Under the pieces are notes generated by a model. That model searched no databases, had not been told where the DNA came from, and worked only from the letters and a program-made list of their open reading frames with translations. The translations under genes were made by a program, and so were the position numbers. This document shows positions 14,844-24,545 of a stretch of DNA of 33,359 nucleotides, piece by piece (position 1 is the first letter of the stretch; each line of letters begins with the position of its first letter). Where the stretch lies: NCBI RefSeq assembly GCF_004000435.1, contig NZ_RBVZ01000004.1, forward strand, positions 195,078 through 228,436. The letters run 5' to 3'. Source of the DNA: Alexandriicola marinus. GTDB taxonomy: Bacteria > Pseudomonadota > Alphaproteobacteria > Rhodobacterales > Rhodobacteraceae.

Positions 14844-15959
14844 TCAGCGATAGATGCGTTGATTGCGCAGGCCCCAATCGGAATAGAGATCGGCCATGAT
14901 GGTGCGAAACTGCCGTTCGGCAGCCTCGACCGGGGTCTGTCCCTCATCGGCCCCACCAAAGACGGTGGCCACGTCGCCCACCTGCACTTCGGGCAGGCCG
15001 GTGACATCGACGACAATCGTGTTCATCGAGACCTTCCCCCGGACCGGGGCCTCCCGTCCGTTGATCAGGACCCCCGCATCCGGGCCGATATCGCGGCGAA
15101 AGCCGTTGGCATATCCGACCGAGAGGCAGGCCAGCCTCCGATCGCTCTCGAGCCGGGCGGCGCGGTCATAGCCCACGGTGGACCCTTTCGGATACTCCGC
15201 CACACTAACGACCCGTGTCTTGAGCGCCATTGTCGTCCGGAACCCGAGGTCCGGCTTGAGAATGCCGTAAAGGATCGCGGCGCAGCGATACATGTCGGTC
15301 GACACCTCCTGCCCCGACACCAGCGTGAGAGAACTGCCCGCGTGAACCAGAACCGCCTCGCGCCGGAGGTCGGAATTGGCAAAGACCCAGTCGACATGGG
15401 CGCGGAACTCCGCGTCGCTCTGGGGCAGGTTTTCGGGCGTGTTGCAGGGGAAATGTGTGCAGATGCCCACGATATCGTCGCCCAGAAGATCTAGGATCGC
15501 CCGGGCGGTCTCGCGCCCTTCACGGGTTGCGATCTCGAGCCCGTCGCGCGACATCCCCTTCGCGTTGAGCGCAAGATGCGCGCGCACCGGATGCCCCGCG
15601 TCGCGCAGCGCGCGCAGTTTGCGGGCCACAAGGCGCGAGGCCACCTGTTCCTCGACCCGCGCGTCGCGCGCGGCCTCGATCTCGGTCGGGGTGGCGGCGC
15701 GGACCCGGATGATGGTGCCGTCAAAGCCCGCCGCGCGCACCGCCCGGGCCTCGTCGTTGGACGTGATGCCGATGCAGGACACCCCGTGTTCGCGGATCAG
15801 CGGCACGACCTGCGCGATCCCGTGGCCATAGGCATCGGCCTTCATGACCGCACAGAATCGTCTGCCCCGGGGCACCAGATCCAGCGCCAGCCCGAGGTTC
15901 CGCGAGATCCTGTCCAGCCGGATCTCGCACCACGAGCCGGGGGTTCCGTCGGCAATCAT
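14844..15959 (-). CDS. PLP-dependent amino acid racemase, broad-spectrum (Bsr-like) branch of the alanine racemase family
   Basis: A fold-type III PLP racemase of 371 residues. The PLP lysine is Lys40 in VMKADAYGHG and the opposite catalytic Tyr is Tyr283 in VGYANGF. Several blocks differ from housekeeping Alr and recall broad-spectrum racemases (Vibrio BsrV and relatives), from memory: HLALNAKGMSRDG, YPKGSTVGYDR, GKVSMNTIVVDVT and the C-terminal ADLYSDWGLRNQ. Ordinary Alr usually has VDTGM, CMD or SMD, and a PRV-type C-terminus. BsrV is periplasmic, but no signal peptide is seen here, implying a cytoplasmic enzyme. Its start overlaps the M20 amidohydrolase stop by four bases (ATGA), so it is the last gene of the catabolic operon. 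It probably interconverts D and L forms of that operon's substrate rather than supplying cell-wall D-alanine. Confidence 0.85.
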   Translation of the reverse strand: MIADGTPGSWCEIRLDRISRNLGLALDLVPRGRRFCAVMKADAYGHGIAQVVPLIREHGVSCIGITSNDEARAVRAAGFDGTIIRVRAATPTEIEAARDARVEEQVASRLVARKLRALRDAGHPVRAHLALNAKGMSRDGLEIATREGRETARAILDLLGDDIVGICTHFPCNTPENLPQSDAEFRAHVDWVFANSDLRREAVLVHAGSSLTLVSGQEVSTDMYRCAAILYGILKPDLGFRTTMALKTRVVSVAEYPKGSTVGYDRAARLESDRRLACLSVGYANGFRRDIGPDAGVLINGREAPVRGKVSMNTIVVDVTGLPEVQVGDVATVFGGADEGQTPVEAAERQFRTIMADLYSDWGLRNQRIYR

Positions 15960-17107
15960 GGGACGCGCGGCCCGAGGATATGGTCCACGATTGCGCAGAA
16001 AAGGTCGATCATGATGGGCAGCAGGCCGTCGGGAAAATCATAATCGGGGTTATGGAGTTTGGGACGCGTCTCGCCCGCCCCGACATAAAGCATCGCGGCC
16101 TTCGCTCCGTCCTCGCCGATGCGGCCGAAATCCTCGGACCAGCTCATCGGCGTCTCCATCTCGGAAATCACCTGGCCGAGGCTGCGGGCGGCATCGCGGG
16201 CGATCGCGGTGGCCTCGACGTCGTTGGTGACGGCGTGAAAGATGTCGTGCCAGTGAACCTCGGTGTGCAAGTCGCCCTTGGCGCGGGCCAGTTCGGCCTC
16301 GGCCGCGGCGATGAGCGCCTCCATCCGGGCATTCGTCATGGTGCGCAGGGTCACGCGCAATTCGCCCTCGGCGGGCGCGATGCCGAAGGTGGGCTCGCCC
16401 AGATGGGCATGGGTCAGCGTCGACAGGGCGAAATCGGGATCCGCCAGCGTGCCCTCGCCCAGCGCGGGAAGCGCGGTCATCAGGGCGGCCATCGCGGGGC
16501 CGGGCGACAGCCCGTCCTGCGGGGCGGCGGCATGGGCGCTCTTGCCTTCGAAGCGGATCTGCATCCCGCGCGAGGCGCAATTGCCCGGCCCCGGTCGCAG
16601 ACCGATCTCGCCCAGCGGGCGGCCCGGCACGTTGTGATAGGCAAAGGCGAAATCGGGCCGGATCTCGGGCCAGATGGCATCCTCGACAACGGCCTTGGCG
16701 CCCGCGCCGGTTTCCTCGGCGGGCTGGAACAGAAGGATGACGCGGCCGCGCGGGGGCCGGATGGCCAGACGCATCGCCACGCCCAGAAGCGTGACCATGT
16801 GCCCGTCATGGCCGCACAGATGCCCCCGGCCGTCGATCAGCGACTTGTAGGGCAGATCCGACAGCTCCCGGATCGGCAGACCATCGAGTTCGCAGCGCAA
16901 CAGGACCGTGGGCCCCGGCCCGGCCCCGCGAAACTCTGCCGCGACGCCATGGCCGCCGATGCCGCGCCAGATGCGATCCGCGCCAAGCGCCTGAATTTCG
17001 GCCACGATCCGCTGCGCGGTTTCGCGTTCCTCGCCCGATATCTCTGGCCTGGTGTGCAACGCGTGGCGCAGGTCCGTCAGGTGGGCGATCTGGGCTTGGT
17101 CAGTCAT
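15956..17107 (-). CDS. M20-family amidohydrolase (HipO/N-acyl amino acid hydrolase type)
   Basis: A 383-residue metallohydrolase of the hippurate hydrolase / IAA-amino acid hydrolase branch, which cleaves N-acyl bonds of amino acids. Metal ligands are seen in [10 protein letters not shown] near residue 95 (HxCGHDGH) and [11 protein letters not shown] near 130; [10 protein letters not shown] replaces the usual LRADMDALPI. The dimerisation domain begins near [12 protein letters not shown] (about 190). A C-terminal MSWSEDFG carries the family's S-EDF motif and [10 protein letters not shown] provides the last His. Start at 17107 (GGAGGGA upstream) overlaps the thiolase stop by eight bases. No signal peptide, so cytoplasmic. 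Together with the second M20 enzyme it implies N-acylated substrates. The acyl group is unknown. Confidence 0.9.
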   Translation of the reverse strand: MTDQAQIAHLTDLRHALHTRPEISGEERETAQRIVAEIQALGADRIWRGIGGHGVAAEFRGAGPGPTVLLRCELDGLPIRELSDLPYKSLIDGRGHLCGHDGHMVTLLGVAMRLAIRPPRGRVILLFQPAEETGAGAKAVVEDAIWPEIRPDFAFAYHNVPGRPLGEIGLRPGPGNCASRGMQIRFEGKSAHAAAPQDGLSPGPAMAALMTALPALGEGTLADPDFALSTLTHAHLGEPTFGIAPAEGELRVTLRTMTNARMEALIAAAEAELARAKGDLHTEVHWHDIFHAVTNDVEATAIARDAARSLGQVISEMETPMSWSEDFGRIGEDGAKAAMLYVGAGETRPKLHNPDYDFPDGLLPIMIDLFCAIVDHILGPRVP

Positions 17108-18299
17108 CCCGGTCCCTCCGGTCAGCGAAGATTTCGAACAACCCGGCAGCCCCCTGTCCGCCGCCCACGCACATCGACACGACGCCCCATTTCGCACCCC
17201 GGCGGCGACCTTCCAGCAGGATATGACCCGCCATGCGCGCGCCTGACATGCCATAGGGATGGCCGATGGAAATCGCCCCTCCGTTCACGTTCAGCCGATC
17301 ATCGGGAATGCCAAGCCGGTCGCGGCAGGGAACCAGTTGCGCGGCGAAGGCCTCGTTGATTTCCCACAGGTCGATGTCCTCGATGGCAAGGCCCGCCCGC
17401 TTCAGCAGGCGCGGGATCGCGACGGCGGGGCCGATCCCCATCTCGTCGGGCGCAACGCCCGCGACGGCAAAGCCGCGCAGCGCGCCCAACGGGGCAAGGC
17501 CCCGGGCGGAGGCCTCGGCCTCGGCCATCACCACCAGCGCCGCGGCGCCGTCGGACAATTGGCTGGCGTTGCCTGCGGTGACGGATTTGCCCTCGCCCAT
17601 GACGGGCGCGAGGCCCGAGAGCCCCTCGGCCGTGGTCCCGGGTCGGTTGCATTCGTCGCGATCAATCCGCACCGGTTCCGGGCGCGTCTCGCCGGTGGCC
17701 TTGTCGGTGACGATCCGGACAGCCTCCATCGGCACGATTTCATCGTCGAAGTGTCCGGCCTCCTGCGCCTGCGCCGTGCGGTGCTGGCTCTGGAGCGCAT
17801 AGGCATCCTGCACCGCGCGGCTGACGCCATAGCGCCCGGCCACGACTTCCGCCGTTTCCAGCATCGAGAGGTAATAGCCCTCCGGAACGCGGGTCGATTG
17901 GTAGCGATAGCCGTTCCAGTGAGAATTCTGGACGAGCGAGATGCTTTCCACCCCGCCGGCAAGCGCCACATCAACGCCCTCGCAACGGATCATGTGCGAC
18001 GCGATGGCGATCGCGTTCAGGCCCGAGGCACATTGCCTGTCGACCGTGGCGCCCGCCACGCTGTCGGGCAGGCCCGCCCCCTGCGCGATATGGCGCGCGA
18101 CGTTGACCCCGGCCGATCCCTGCGTGAGGGCGGCGCCGAAGATCGCTTCTTCGACCTCTGCCCCGGTCAGACCGGCGCGGGCCAGCGCCGCGCGCACGGC
18201 GGGCGCGGCAAGGCCCGGCACGTCGAGATCGTTGAAAGCCCCGCGATAGGCCTTGCCGATGGGCGTGCGGGCGGTCGAGACGATGACGGCATCGCGCAT
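17100..18299 (-). CDS. Thiolase (acetyl-CoA acyltransferase family)
   Basis: A 399-residue thiolase catalysing CoA-dependent cleavage of a 3-oxoacyl-CoA to acetyl-CoA and a shortened acyl-CoA, or the reverse. The nucleophilic Cys90 sits in [11 protein letters not shown]. Other catalytic motifs are EINEAFAAQ near 315, [17 protein letters not shown] near 345, and the acid-base Cys in [13 protein letters not shown] near 380. The N-terminus [22 protein letters not shown] is typical. It lies inside the catabolic operon, four bases after the ArgE/DapE-type deacylase and overlapping the amidohydrolase. Downstream of a 3-oxoacid CoA-transferase in the pathway, degradative thiolysis is the natural role. 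Chain-length preference is not readable. Confidence 0.94.
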   Translation of the reverse strand: MRDAVIVSTARTPIGKAYRGAFNDLDVPGLAAPAVRAALARAGLTGAEVEEAIFGAALTQGSAGVNVARHIAQGAGLPDSVAGATVDRQCASGLNAIAIASHMIRCEGVDVALAGGVESISLVQNSHWNGYRYQSTRVPEGYYLSMLETAEVVAGRYGVSRAVQDAYALQSQHRTAQAQEAGHFDDEIVPMEAVRIVTDKATGETRPEPVRIDRDECNRPGTTAEGLSGLAPVMGEGKSVTAGNASQLSDGAAALVVMAEAEASARGLAPLGALRGFAVAGVAPDEMGIGPAVAIPRLLKRAGLAIEDIDLWEINEAFAAQLVPCRDRLGIPDDRLNVNGGAISIGHPYGMSGARMAGHILLEGRRRGAKWGVVSMCVGGGQGAAGLFEIFADRRDRDD

Positions 18300-18303
18300 G
18301 GGA

Positions 18304-19596
18304 TCAGGCCTCCTCGGTGCCGCACCATGCGGCGATGAACAGCGCCGTGGCCTTGGTCACCCGGCGCATACTTTCGAGATCGACCCGCTCGTTGAAGCCG
18401 TGGATCGCCTCGGCGCGCGGGCCATAGACCAGAGCCGGCATGTCGGCATAAAGCCCGAAGAACCGCGCATCCGTGGTGGCGGTGATCGCCTCGCGTTCGA
18501 GCGCAGTGCCGGTCGCGCCCTGATGCGCCCTATCCAGCGCCGCGATGGCCGAGGCCGCATTGGCAGAGCTGTCCTGCGACAGCGCGTACCCTTCGGCGTG
18601 GAATCCGTGATAGACGATCTCGGGCAGCGAGTTGCGCAGAAACGCGTTCTGGCGCGCGGTGTCGAGGATGACCTGTTCGATCTCGGCCTTGGCCGCGTCG
18701 ATCGACTGGCCGGGAAAGATCCCCATCCGCACGTCAAAGACGCACCAGGCCGGAACCGAGCTTGTCCAGTCGCCGCCCACGATCTTGCCGATGTTGAGGT
18801 TCAGCGCATGATCGAAATGGGCGTAATCGTCGGGGCGGTTCTCGGCCGCGTTCCAGCGATGCTCCATATCGTGCAGGGCCGCGATGAGCGGAAAGGCCGC
18901 CTCGATCGCGTTCGATCCGGTTCCGGCATAGGCGACATGGGTAGGCATTCCCTTGAGGTGGACCTGAAACCAGATCACGCCCAGCTGCGCCGTGACCAGA
19001 TGTTCGGAAAACGGCTCGGGGATCAGGGCGGCGTCGGCGGTATAGCCACGGGCAAGGCAGGCCAGCGCCCCGTTGCCCGTGCATTCCTCCTCCACGACGG
19101 ACTGGACATGCACATCCGCCGCAGGCGCCAGACCGCAGGCAGCAAGCGCATCCAGCGCGAACAGGTTCGAGGCAAGCCCCGCCTTCATGTCGCCACCGCC
19201 CCGCCCATAGAGCCAGCCGCCCTCGACGCGCGGCTCGAAGGGGGGGCTGTCCCACATGTCGAGGGGGCCCGCCGGCACCACGTCGATATGCCCGTTCAGG
19301 ATCAGTGACCGCCCCTGCCCCGTCCTGGAGCGATGGGTGCCCACGACGTTGACGGCATCCTCATAGGGGCCCTGACAGGGGGAAAATCCCGGCAGGTGGC
19401 TGATCTCGGCCAAGTCGATCTGCCAGCGGTCGATCTCGTAGCCACGCGCGGCGAGCTCTTCGACCATGAAGGCCTGCGCCGATTGCTCTGCGCCACGGGT
19501 CGACGGATGCGCCGTCAGCGCCGACAGGAACTCGACCTGACGGTCGAAATGCGCGTCGACGGCATCGCAAAGGCGTTTGTTCAGGTCTTCTTTCAT
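18304..19596 (-). CDS. ArgE/DapE-family M20 deacylase
   Basis: A 430-residue zinc-dependent deacylase related to acetylornithine deacetylase and succinyl-diaminopimelate desuccinylase. Metal-binding motifs are LNGHIDVVP near residue 110, [14 protein letters not shown] near 138 and [11 protein letters not shown] near 173, with a late His in [12 protein letters not shown]. The dimerisation domain contains the [17 protein letters not shown] block. Start at 19596 fits the family N-terminus ([27 protein letters not shown]) and is seven bases after the CoA-transferase B stop. The longer open frame upstream is only read-through of that gene. It sits in a catabolic operon without arginine or lysine synthesis genes, so it probably deacylates an imported N-acyl compound. 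Substrate unknown. Confidence 0.92.
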   Translation of the reverse strand: MKEDLNKRLCDAVDAHFDRQVEFLSALTAHPSTRGAEQSAQAFMVEELAARGYEIDRWQIDLAEISHLPGFSPCQGPYEDAVNVVGTHRSRTGQGRSLILNGHIDVVPAGPLDMWDSPPFEPRVEGGWLYGRGGGDMKAGLASNLFALDALAACGLAPAADVHVQSVVEEECTGNGALACLARGYTADAALIPEPFSEHLVTAQLGVIWFQVHLKGMPTHVAYAGTGSNAIEAAFPLIAALHDMEHRWNAAENRPDDYAHFDHALNLNIGKIVGGDWTSSVPAWCVFDVRMGIFPGQSIDAAKAEIEQVILDTARQNAFLRNSLPEIVYHGFHAEGYALSQDSSANAASAIAALDRAHQGATGTALEREAITATTDARFFGLYADMPALVYGPRAEAIHGFNERVDLESMRRVTKATALFIAAWCGTEEA

Positions 19597-19603
19597 GGGT
19601 GCC

Positions 19604-20236
19604 TCAGAATGTCGGCAGGGCGGCGTCGGGGATCGCAAGCGGCGCGTCGGTGGCCGCGGCGACCTCGGCCGCGCTGATACCCTCGGCCGTCTCGACAAGG
19701 GCAAAGCCACCGGGCGTCACGTCAATCACGGCCATGTCGGTGAAGATGCGCGACACGCAGCCCCGCGCGGTCAGCGGCAGGGAACAGGCCTGTTTCAGCT
19801 TGGGCGCGCCCGACCGATCGGTATGGGTCGTCAGCACGACGACCCGGCGCGCCTTCTGCGCAAGCTCGATCCCGCCGCCCACGCCGGGGCTGAACTTGCC
19901 GGGGATTTTCCAGTTCGCCAGATCCCCCGAGGCGCTGACCTCGAAGGCGCCCAGCATCGTCAGATCGAGCCTGCCCGACCGGACGATGGCAAAGCTGACC
20001 GCGCTGTCAAAGACGGCCGAGCCCGGAACCAGCGAGACATAGGCCCCGCCGGCATCGATCAGGTTGCGGTCCGCCAGTTCGGGTGCAAGCGGCGGACCGA
20101 TGCCGGTCAGTCCGTTCTCGGTATGCAGGCACACCGGAAAATCGGAGGACAGGCAGCCCACGACCCGGGTCGGCAAGCCGATCCCGAGGTTGACGACCAT
20201 GCCCGGCGCGATCTCGCGCGCGGCGCGAGCCACCAT
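19604..20236 (-). CDS. 3-oxoacid CoA-transferase, beta subunit
   Basis: Beta subunit (210 residues) of a heterodimeric CoA-transferase moving CoA from a donor acyl-CoA to a 3-oxo acid. The active-site Glu forming the thioester intermediate is in HTENGLTGIGPP near residue 47. Other family blocks are GMVVNLGIGLPTRV, SVFD-like GSAVFDSAVSFAIVRSGRLDLTMLGAFEV, NWKIPG and GVGGGIELA. Start chosen at the ATG at 20236 (MVARAAREI), with AGGGA upstream and good family fit; an in-frame TTG at 20257 is an alternative. The open frame to 20338 overlaps subunit A and is not used. It works with the alpha subunit immediately upstream. Confidence 0.93.
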   Translation of the reverse strand: MVARAAREIAPGMVVNLGIGLPTRVVGCLSSDFPVCLHTENGLTGIGPPLAPELADRNLIDAGGAYVSLVPGSAVFDSAVSFAIVRSGRLDLTMLGAFEVSASGDLANWKIPGKFSPGVGGGIELAQKARRVVVLTTHTDRSGAPKLKQACSLPLTARGCVSRIFTDMAVIDVTPGGFALVETAEGISAAEVAAATDAPLAIPDAALPTF

Positions 20237-20243
20237 GCGATCC

Positions 20244-20936
20244 CTAGCGCTGGACAACGCCGTATTCCCCTGAAATCGTTGAAAGTTCGGCGACATGATC
20301 GACAAAGACACCCGGCGTGTGCACGTCGTTGGCGTCAAGTGCGCCCAGCGGCACGAGGCGTTCGGCCTCGGCGATAACGCAGGTGGCGGCCATGGCCATC
20401 AACGGATTGAAATTCTGCGCCGTGGCGACATAGGCCAGATTGCCGAAGGTATCGGCCCGGTCGGCATGGATCAGCGCCACATCGGCCCGCAGGGCAGGCT
20501 CGACGAGGTAGGGCTTGCCCTCCATCTCGACGACCTGTTTGCCGAGGGCCAGTTCGGTGCCGATGCCGATATCGCTGAGGATCGCGCCAAGCCCTGCCCC
20601 GCCTGCGCGGATACGTTCGGCAAGGATGCCCTGCGCGTTGAACTCGACCTCGAGCGCACCGGAATTCATCAGGGCGATCGCGGTGCCGTTCAGGCCAAGA
20701 TGGGTGGTGATCAGCCGTGACACCTGACCCGCTTGCAGAAGGTGGTCGATGCCCATCCCCGGCTCGTTGGCATCGTTCTTGATCAGCGTCAGACCCCGCG
20801 CGCCATGCTCGACAAGGGCGTGGATCAGCGTCATTGGTGTGCCCGGCACGCCAAAGCCGCCGACCATCACCGTGGCACCATCCCCGATGCGGGCAATCGC
20901 CTCCTCGATCCGGCAGGTCTTGTCGGGGAGTTTCAT
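20244..20936 (-). CDS. 3-oxoacid CoA-transferase, alpha subunit
   Basis: Alpha subunit (230 residues) of the same CoA-transferase, AtoD/ScoA-like. The N-terminal MVGGFGVPGTPMTLIHALVEHG is the glycine-rich CoA-transferase family signature. Further typical blocks are AERIRAGGAGLGAIL, VEMEGKPYLVEPALRADVALIHADRADTFGNLAY and the C-terminal VHTPGVFVDHV. The start overlaps the aminotransferase stop by four bases (20933-20936), and its stop lies just before or within the translation start region of the beta subunit, giving the coupled expression usual for these pairs. Its place after an aminotransferase suggests that the keto acid made there is activated to its CoA ester here. Confidence 0.94.
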   Translation of the reverse strand: MKLPDKTCRIEEAIARIGDGATVMVGGFGVPGTPMTLIHALVEHGARGLTLIKNDANEPGMGIDHLLQAGQVSRLITTHLGLNGTAIALMNSGALEVEFNAQGILAERIRAGGAGLGAILSDIGIGTELALGKQVVEMEGKPYLVEPALRADVALIHADRADTFGNLAYVATAQNFNPLMAMAATCVIAEAERLVPLGALDANDVHTPGVFVDHVAELSTISGEYGVVQR

Positions 20937-22285
20937 GCCGCGCTCTCCACCGGCCAGCCGATTTCGGCGGCAAAGGCATCGAGCGCGTCGCGCAGGATCA
21001 GCATCATTTCGGCGATCTGGTCGCGGGTGATGATCAGGGGCGGCGCAACAAGGAAATGATCGCCCGCCTTGCCGCCGCGCGTGCGGCGGGAATAGATGAT
21101 CAATCCACGCTGATAGGCCAATTCGACCAGCCGCTCATGCGCGTTCAGCAGCGGGTCCAGAGGTTCCATCGTCCTGCGGTCGGCCACAAATTCGAACGCG
21201 GTCAGCAGACCCTTGCCCCGAACATCCCCGATGAAGGGATAGCGATCCATCAGCGCGCGCAATTCGCCCATCAGAACCTTGCCCATACGGGCGGCATTCC
21301 CGATCAGATCCTGTTCCTCCAGCTCTTCCAGCACGGCCAGACCGGCGGCGCAGGCCAGCGGATTTCCGGCATAGGTGAAGCCATGCAGAAAACCGCCCGC
21401 ATCCAGCACCGGCTCCACCAGACGTGCGCCGGCCACGATGGCGCCCAGCGGCGCGTAACCCGCGCCAAAGCCCTTGGACAAAGCGACGATATCAGGGGTG
21501 ATCCCCCAATGCTCTGCGGCGAGAAACTTGCCGGTGCGCCCGGCGCCCGTCATGACCTCGTCATAGATCAGCAGGACTCCGAATTCGTCGCAGATCTCGC
21601 GCACCCTTGCGTAATAGCTGTCGGGCGCGACAAGCGCGCCGGTCGAGGCGCCGCCCACGGGCTCCATCACGAAGGCAAGAACGGTCTCCGGCCCCTGTTC
21701 GACGATCCGGTCGCGCAGGAGTTCGGCATATTTCAGGCCGCGCGCCTCTTCGGTCAGGTTGTCTCGGTCGAGATAGGTGGCCGGTGCCGCGACCTTGGGC
21801 ATGCCTTCCATCATCGGGGCAAAGGGTTCGCGCAGCGGATCATATCCCGTCAGATCGAGCGCACCGAAGGTGCAGCCATGATAGGACGGGAACCGCGAGA
21901 TCACCTTGTAGCGGGTCCCCTGCCCCTGCGTCAGCGCATATTGGCGGGCCAGCTTGACCGCGCTTTCCACAGCCTCCGATCCGCCCGAGACGAAGAACAC
22001 CCGATCGAGCCCCTCGGGCGTCATGGCGACCGTCTTGGCGGCCAGATCCTCGGATGGATGGGTGCGGAAATGGAGCCGGTAGCCAAAGGTCGCCTTGTCC
22101 ATCTGCGCCTTCATCTTGGCCAGAACCCGGGGGTTCGCATGGCCGATGTTCGACACCATCGCGCCGGACGAACCGTCGATGTAGCGTTTGCCCGCCTCGT
22201 CGAAGAGGTAGATGCCCTCCCCGTGATCGAGAAAAGGTCGCGGGTTGCGGGACTGGTAGAACAGGTAGGATGGCGTGTCGGTCAC
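20933..22285 (-). CDS. Class III (omega-amino acid type) aminotransferase
   Basis: A PLP-dependent aminotransferase of 450 residues, subgroup III, the class that includes 4-aminobutyrate, omega-amino acid:pyruvate and beta-amino acid aminotransferases. The PLP lysine is Lys271 in [15 protein letters not shown]. The cofactor-binding Asp242 is in [32 protein letters not shown] (about 100-115) binds the phosphate, and [12 protein letters not shown] holds the aromatic stacking residue. The N-terminus [25 protein letters not shown] is a class hallmark. It overlaps both the upstream ATPase gene and the downstream CoA-transferase by four bases. Since its product feeds a 3-oxoacid CoA-transferase and thiolase, a beta-amino acid substrate is a reasonable inference but is not proven. 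Confidence 0.93.
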   Translation of the reverse strand: MTDTPSYLFYQSRNPRPFLDHGEGIYLFDEAGKRYIDGSSGAMVSNIGHANPRVLAKMKAQMDKATFGYRLHFRTHPSEDLAAKTVAMTPEGLDRVFFVSGGSEAVESAVKLARQYALTQGQGTRYKVISRFPSYHGCTFGALDLTGYDPLREPFAPMMEGMPKVAAPATYLDRDNLTEEARGLKYAELLRDRIVEQGPETVLAFVMEPVGGASTGALVAPDSYYARVREICDEFGVLLIYDEVMTGAGRTGKFLAAEHWGITPDIVALSKGFGAGYAPLGAIVAGARLVEPVLDAGGFLHGFTYAGNPLACAAGLAVLEELEEQDLIGNAARMGKVLMGELRALMDRYPFIGDVRGKGLLTAFEFVADRRTMEPLDPLLNAHERLVELAYQRGLIIYSRRTRGGKAGDHFLVAPPLIITRDQIAEMMLILRDALDAFAAEIGWPVESAA

Positions 22286-23052
22286 TTGGCACCTGCAAGA
22301 TGCTTGCGAAGGAATTCCTTGGTGCGGTCCTTCTCGGGATTGCGGAAAATCACCTCGGGCGGGCCTTCCTCGACGACGACGCCGCGATCCATGAACAGGA
22401 CCCGATCACAGACGGCGGCGGCGAAATCCATCTCGTGGGTGACGATGATCATCGTCATGTGTTCTTCGGCGAGCTTCTTCATCACGAGGTTCACCTCGTC
22501 GACCAGTTCGGGATCGAGCGCCGAGGTCGCCTCGTCGAAGAGCATCAGCTTGGGCTTCATTGCCAGCGCGCGGGCGATGGCGACCCGCTGCTTCTGGCCG
22601 CCCGACAGCTGTGAGGGGTAATAGTCGATCCGGTCGAGCATCCCGACCTTTTCAAGCTGCTCCTTGGCCAGCGCATCCGCCTCCTCGTTCGTCAGCCCCT
22701 TCAGCAGCTTGGGCGCCATCGTGACGTTGTCGCGGGCGGTCATGTGCGGAAACAGGTTGAAGTGCTGGAACACCATGCCGATCTGCTGGCGCATCTCGTT
22801 GATATGCTTTTCATATTGCCGGTGCGGCAGCGATTTGTTGACCTGCACGCCATCCAGCCAGACCTCCCCGCCGGTCAGCGCATCGAGATCGTTGATCGCA
22901 CGCAGGAGCGTCGATTTCCCCGAGCCCGACGGGCCGATGATCGCCACGATCTGGCCCCGCGCGACATTGAGGCTGATATCCTTGAGAACCTCGAGAGACC
23001 CGAAGGATTTCTGCGCGTGGCGGATTTGAACAAAGTGATTGGGGTCGGTCAT
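22282..23052 (-). CDS. Polar amino acid ABC transporter ATP-binding protein
   Basis: ATPase (256 residues) of the GlnQ/HisP type powering an amino acid importer. Walker A is GPSGSGKST, the Q-loop [22 protein letters not shown], the signature [16 protein letters not shown], and Walker [26 protein letters not shown] is diagnostic for the polar amino acid branch. Start at 23052 ([18 protein letters not shown]) lies 16 bases after the second permease; the longer open frame upstream is read-through. Its stop overlaps the aminotransferase start by four bases, tying uptake directly to catabolism in one transcript. Confidence 0.96.
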   Translation of the reverse strand: MTDPNHFVQIRHAQKSFGSLEVLKDISLNVARGQIVAIIGPSGSGKSTLLRAINDLDALTGGEVWLDGVQVNKSLPHRQYEKHINEMRQQIGMVFQHFNLFPHMTARDNVTMAPKLLKGLTNEEADALAKEQLEKVGMLDRIDYYPSQLSGGQKQRVAIARALAMKPKLMLFDEATSALDPELVDEVNLVMKKLAEEHMTMIIVTHEMDFAAAVCDRVLFMDRGVVVEEGPPEVIFRNPEKDRTKEFLRKHLAGAK

Positions 23053-23068
23053 GGACAGGCCTCCTGTA

Positions 23069-23725
23069 TCAGCGCGAAATGGCAATGCGGCGCTCGATCC
23101 GGCGCTGCACCCATTCCATGCACAGGTTGATGACATAATAAAATGCGGCGGCGAGCAGATAGAACTCGAACGGCCGGTAGGTGGCGCCGATGGCCCGCTG
23201 GGCCGACAGGGTCAGTTCGCTCACCCCGATGACGGAGACCAGCGCACTGTCCTTGAGAAGCGCGATCATGTTGTTGCCGATGGGCGGGATCACATCGCGC
23301 ACGGCCTGCGGGATCACGACCTTGCGCAGCGCCTGCCCCCGGCTGAGCCCGACCGTGCGCGCGGCCTCCATCTGGCCCTTGTCGACCGACAGGATCGCGG
23401 TCTGGATCAGTTCGGAATTGTAAACGGCGAAATGCAGGCCCAGCCCGATGATCCCCGCGACAAAGGCGGGCAGATCGATGCCGATCTGCACCAGCCCGAA
23501 ATAGATCAGGAACAGCTGCAACAGAAGCGGCGTTCCCATGAACACCCATTCGACCAACCGGAACGGCTGGCGAATGATCCATGGCGCATAAAGCGCCACC
23601 ACGGCGAATGCGATGCCGCCGAAAAAGCTCAGCAGTGCCGCCGCCACAGTGATGCCGATCGTCCAGAGGCACCCCAGAAGGACAATGTCTAGGTATCCGG
23701 GTATGACCGTGAAATCGAGGCCCAT
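23069..23725 (-). CDS. Amino acid ABC transporter permease (second)
   Basis: A 218-residue inner-membrane permease of the HisM/GlnP type. Hydrophobic segments occupy about residues 10-40 ([30 protein letters not shown]) and three or four later stretches. The conserved cytoplasmic loop reads [35 protein letters not shown], the EAA-like motif of polar amino acid permeases. It is 18 bases downstream of the first permease and 16 upstream of the ATPase. The pair most likely forms a heterodimer, as two related but distinct permeases are encoded side by side. Confidence 0.95.
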   Translation of the reverse strand: MGLDFTVIPGYLDIVLLGCLWTIGITVAAALLSFFGGIAFAVVALYAPWIIRQPFRLVEWVFMGTPLLLQLFLIYFGLVQIGIDLPAFVAGIIGLGLHFAVYNSELIQTAILSVDKGQMEAARTVGLSRGQALRKVVIPQAVRDVIPPIGNNMIALLKDSALVSVIGVSELTLSAQRAIGATYRPFEFYLLAAAFYYVINLCMEWVQRRIERRIAISR

Positions 23726-23743
23726 CCGTCCGTCCCTTCCCGG

Positions 23744-24391
23744 TCAGTTGATCTGCACCTTGCGGTCCAGCCAGGCAACGCCCCGGCCGGTCGCATAGAT
23801 GATGATCATGTAAAGAATGCCCGCGAGAAGAAACATCTCGAAGGGTTTGTAGGTCGAGCCGATATAGCGCTGCGCGGTATAGGTCAGCTCGATCACCGAA
23901 ATCGCGGCCACCAGCGCCGTGGCCTTGATCAGCATATTCAGGTTCACGCCCAGCGGGCGCACCATCAGCCGGGCGGCCTGCGGCAGGATCACCTTGTAGA
24001 AGCCCTGAAACTGGCTCAAGCCAAGGGTGCGCGCGGCCTCGCGCTGACCCTTGTCGATCGAGATGATGGCGCCGCGGATCGTTTCGGTCATATAGGCGCC
24101 CGCATTGATGCCAAGGCCGATGACGCCGGCCTCGAAGGCATCGAGCTGGATGCCGATCTGCGGGCCGCCGAAATAGAGGATGAACAGCTGGATCAGCGCG
24201 GGCGTGCCGCGAAAGACGCTGACATAGGCCGCGCCGAGGAATCTGAAGACGACCAGCCGCGACAATCGCGCAGCCGCCCCCAAAGCCCCGCAGGTCAGAC
24301 CAAGAATCGCCGTCAGCACCGACAACAGGATCGTGGTGCCTGCCGCCTCGATGAAGAACGGATAGACCCTGAGCATCAGGTCAAAATCCAT
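23744..24391 (-). CDS. Amino acid ABC transporter permease (first)
   Basis: A 215-residue permease paralogous to the next gene. After DFDLMLRVYPFFIEAAGTT come membrane segments beginning ILLSVLTAILGLTCGALGAAARL. VFRGTPALIQLFILYFGGPQIG and GQREAARTLGLSQFQGFYKVILPQAARLMVRPLG are the typical His/Glu/Gln/Arg/opine permease motifs. It follows the binding-protein gene after a 154-base gap holding a GC-rich hairpin, so lower expression than the binding protein is likely. The family is associated with polar amino acids and opines, and the present substrate is unknown. Confidence 0.95.
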   Translation of the reverse strand: MDFDLMLRVYPFFIEAAGTTILLSVLTAILGLTCGALGAAARLSRLVVFRFLGAAYVSVFRGTPALIQLFILYFGGPQIGIQLDAFEAGVIGLGINAGAYMTETIRGAIISIDKGQREAARTLGLSQFQGFYKVILPQAARLMVRPLGVNLNMLIKATALVAAISVIELTYTAQRYIGSTYKPFEMFLLAGILYMIIIYATGRGVAWLDRKVQIN

Positions 24392-24512
24392 GTCTGTCCT
24401 CCCGGAAGGGTTGCGCGGCGCCAGGCGACGAGCGCGAGGTCAGGTGACGAAGGATCCCACCATTCAGGCGCCGGCTTGACGGCCTGCGGGGATCATCATG
24501 CGTGAGGGGAAA

Positions 24513-24536
24513 CCCCGCCGCGCGACCGCGGCGGGG
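24513..24536 (-). terminator. Strong GC hairpin after the binding-protein gene (partial terminator or mRNA stabiliser)
   Basis: CCCCGCCGCG and CGCGGCGGGG form a perfect 10-base stem with a four-base CGAC loop, starting 10 bases after the stop of the binding-protein gene. Only three T's follow on the minus strand, so termination is probably incomplete. Such hairpins often protect binding-protein mRNA and reduce expression of the downstream permease genes. Confidence 0.7.
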
Positions 24537-24545
24537 CCGAAAGGC

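Noticed and set aside
20834-22621. 595-residue plus-strand open frame
   Set aside because: It is antisense to the class III aminotransferase and the ATPase, both with full catalytic motifs.
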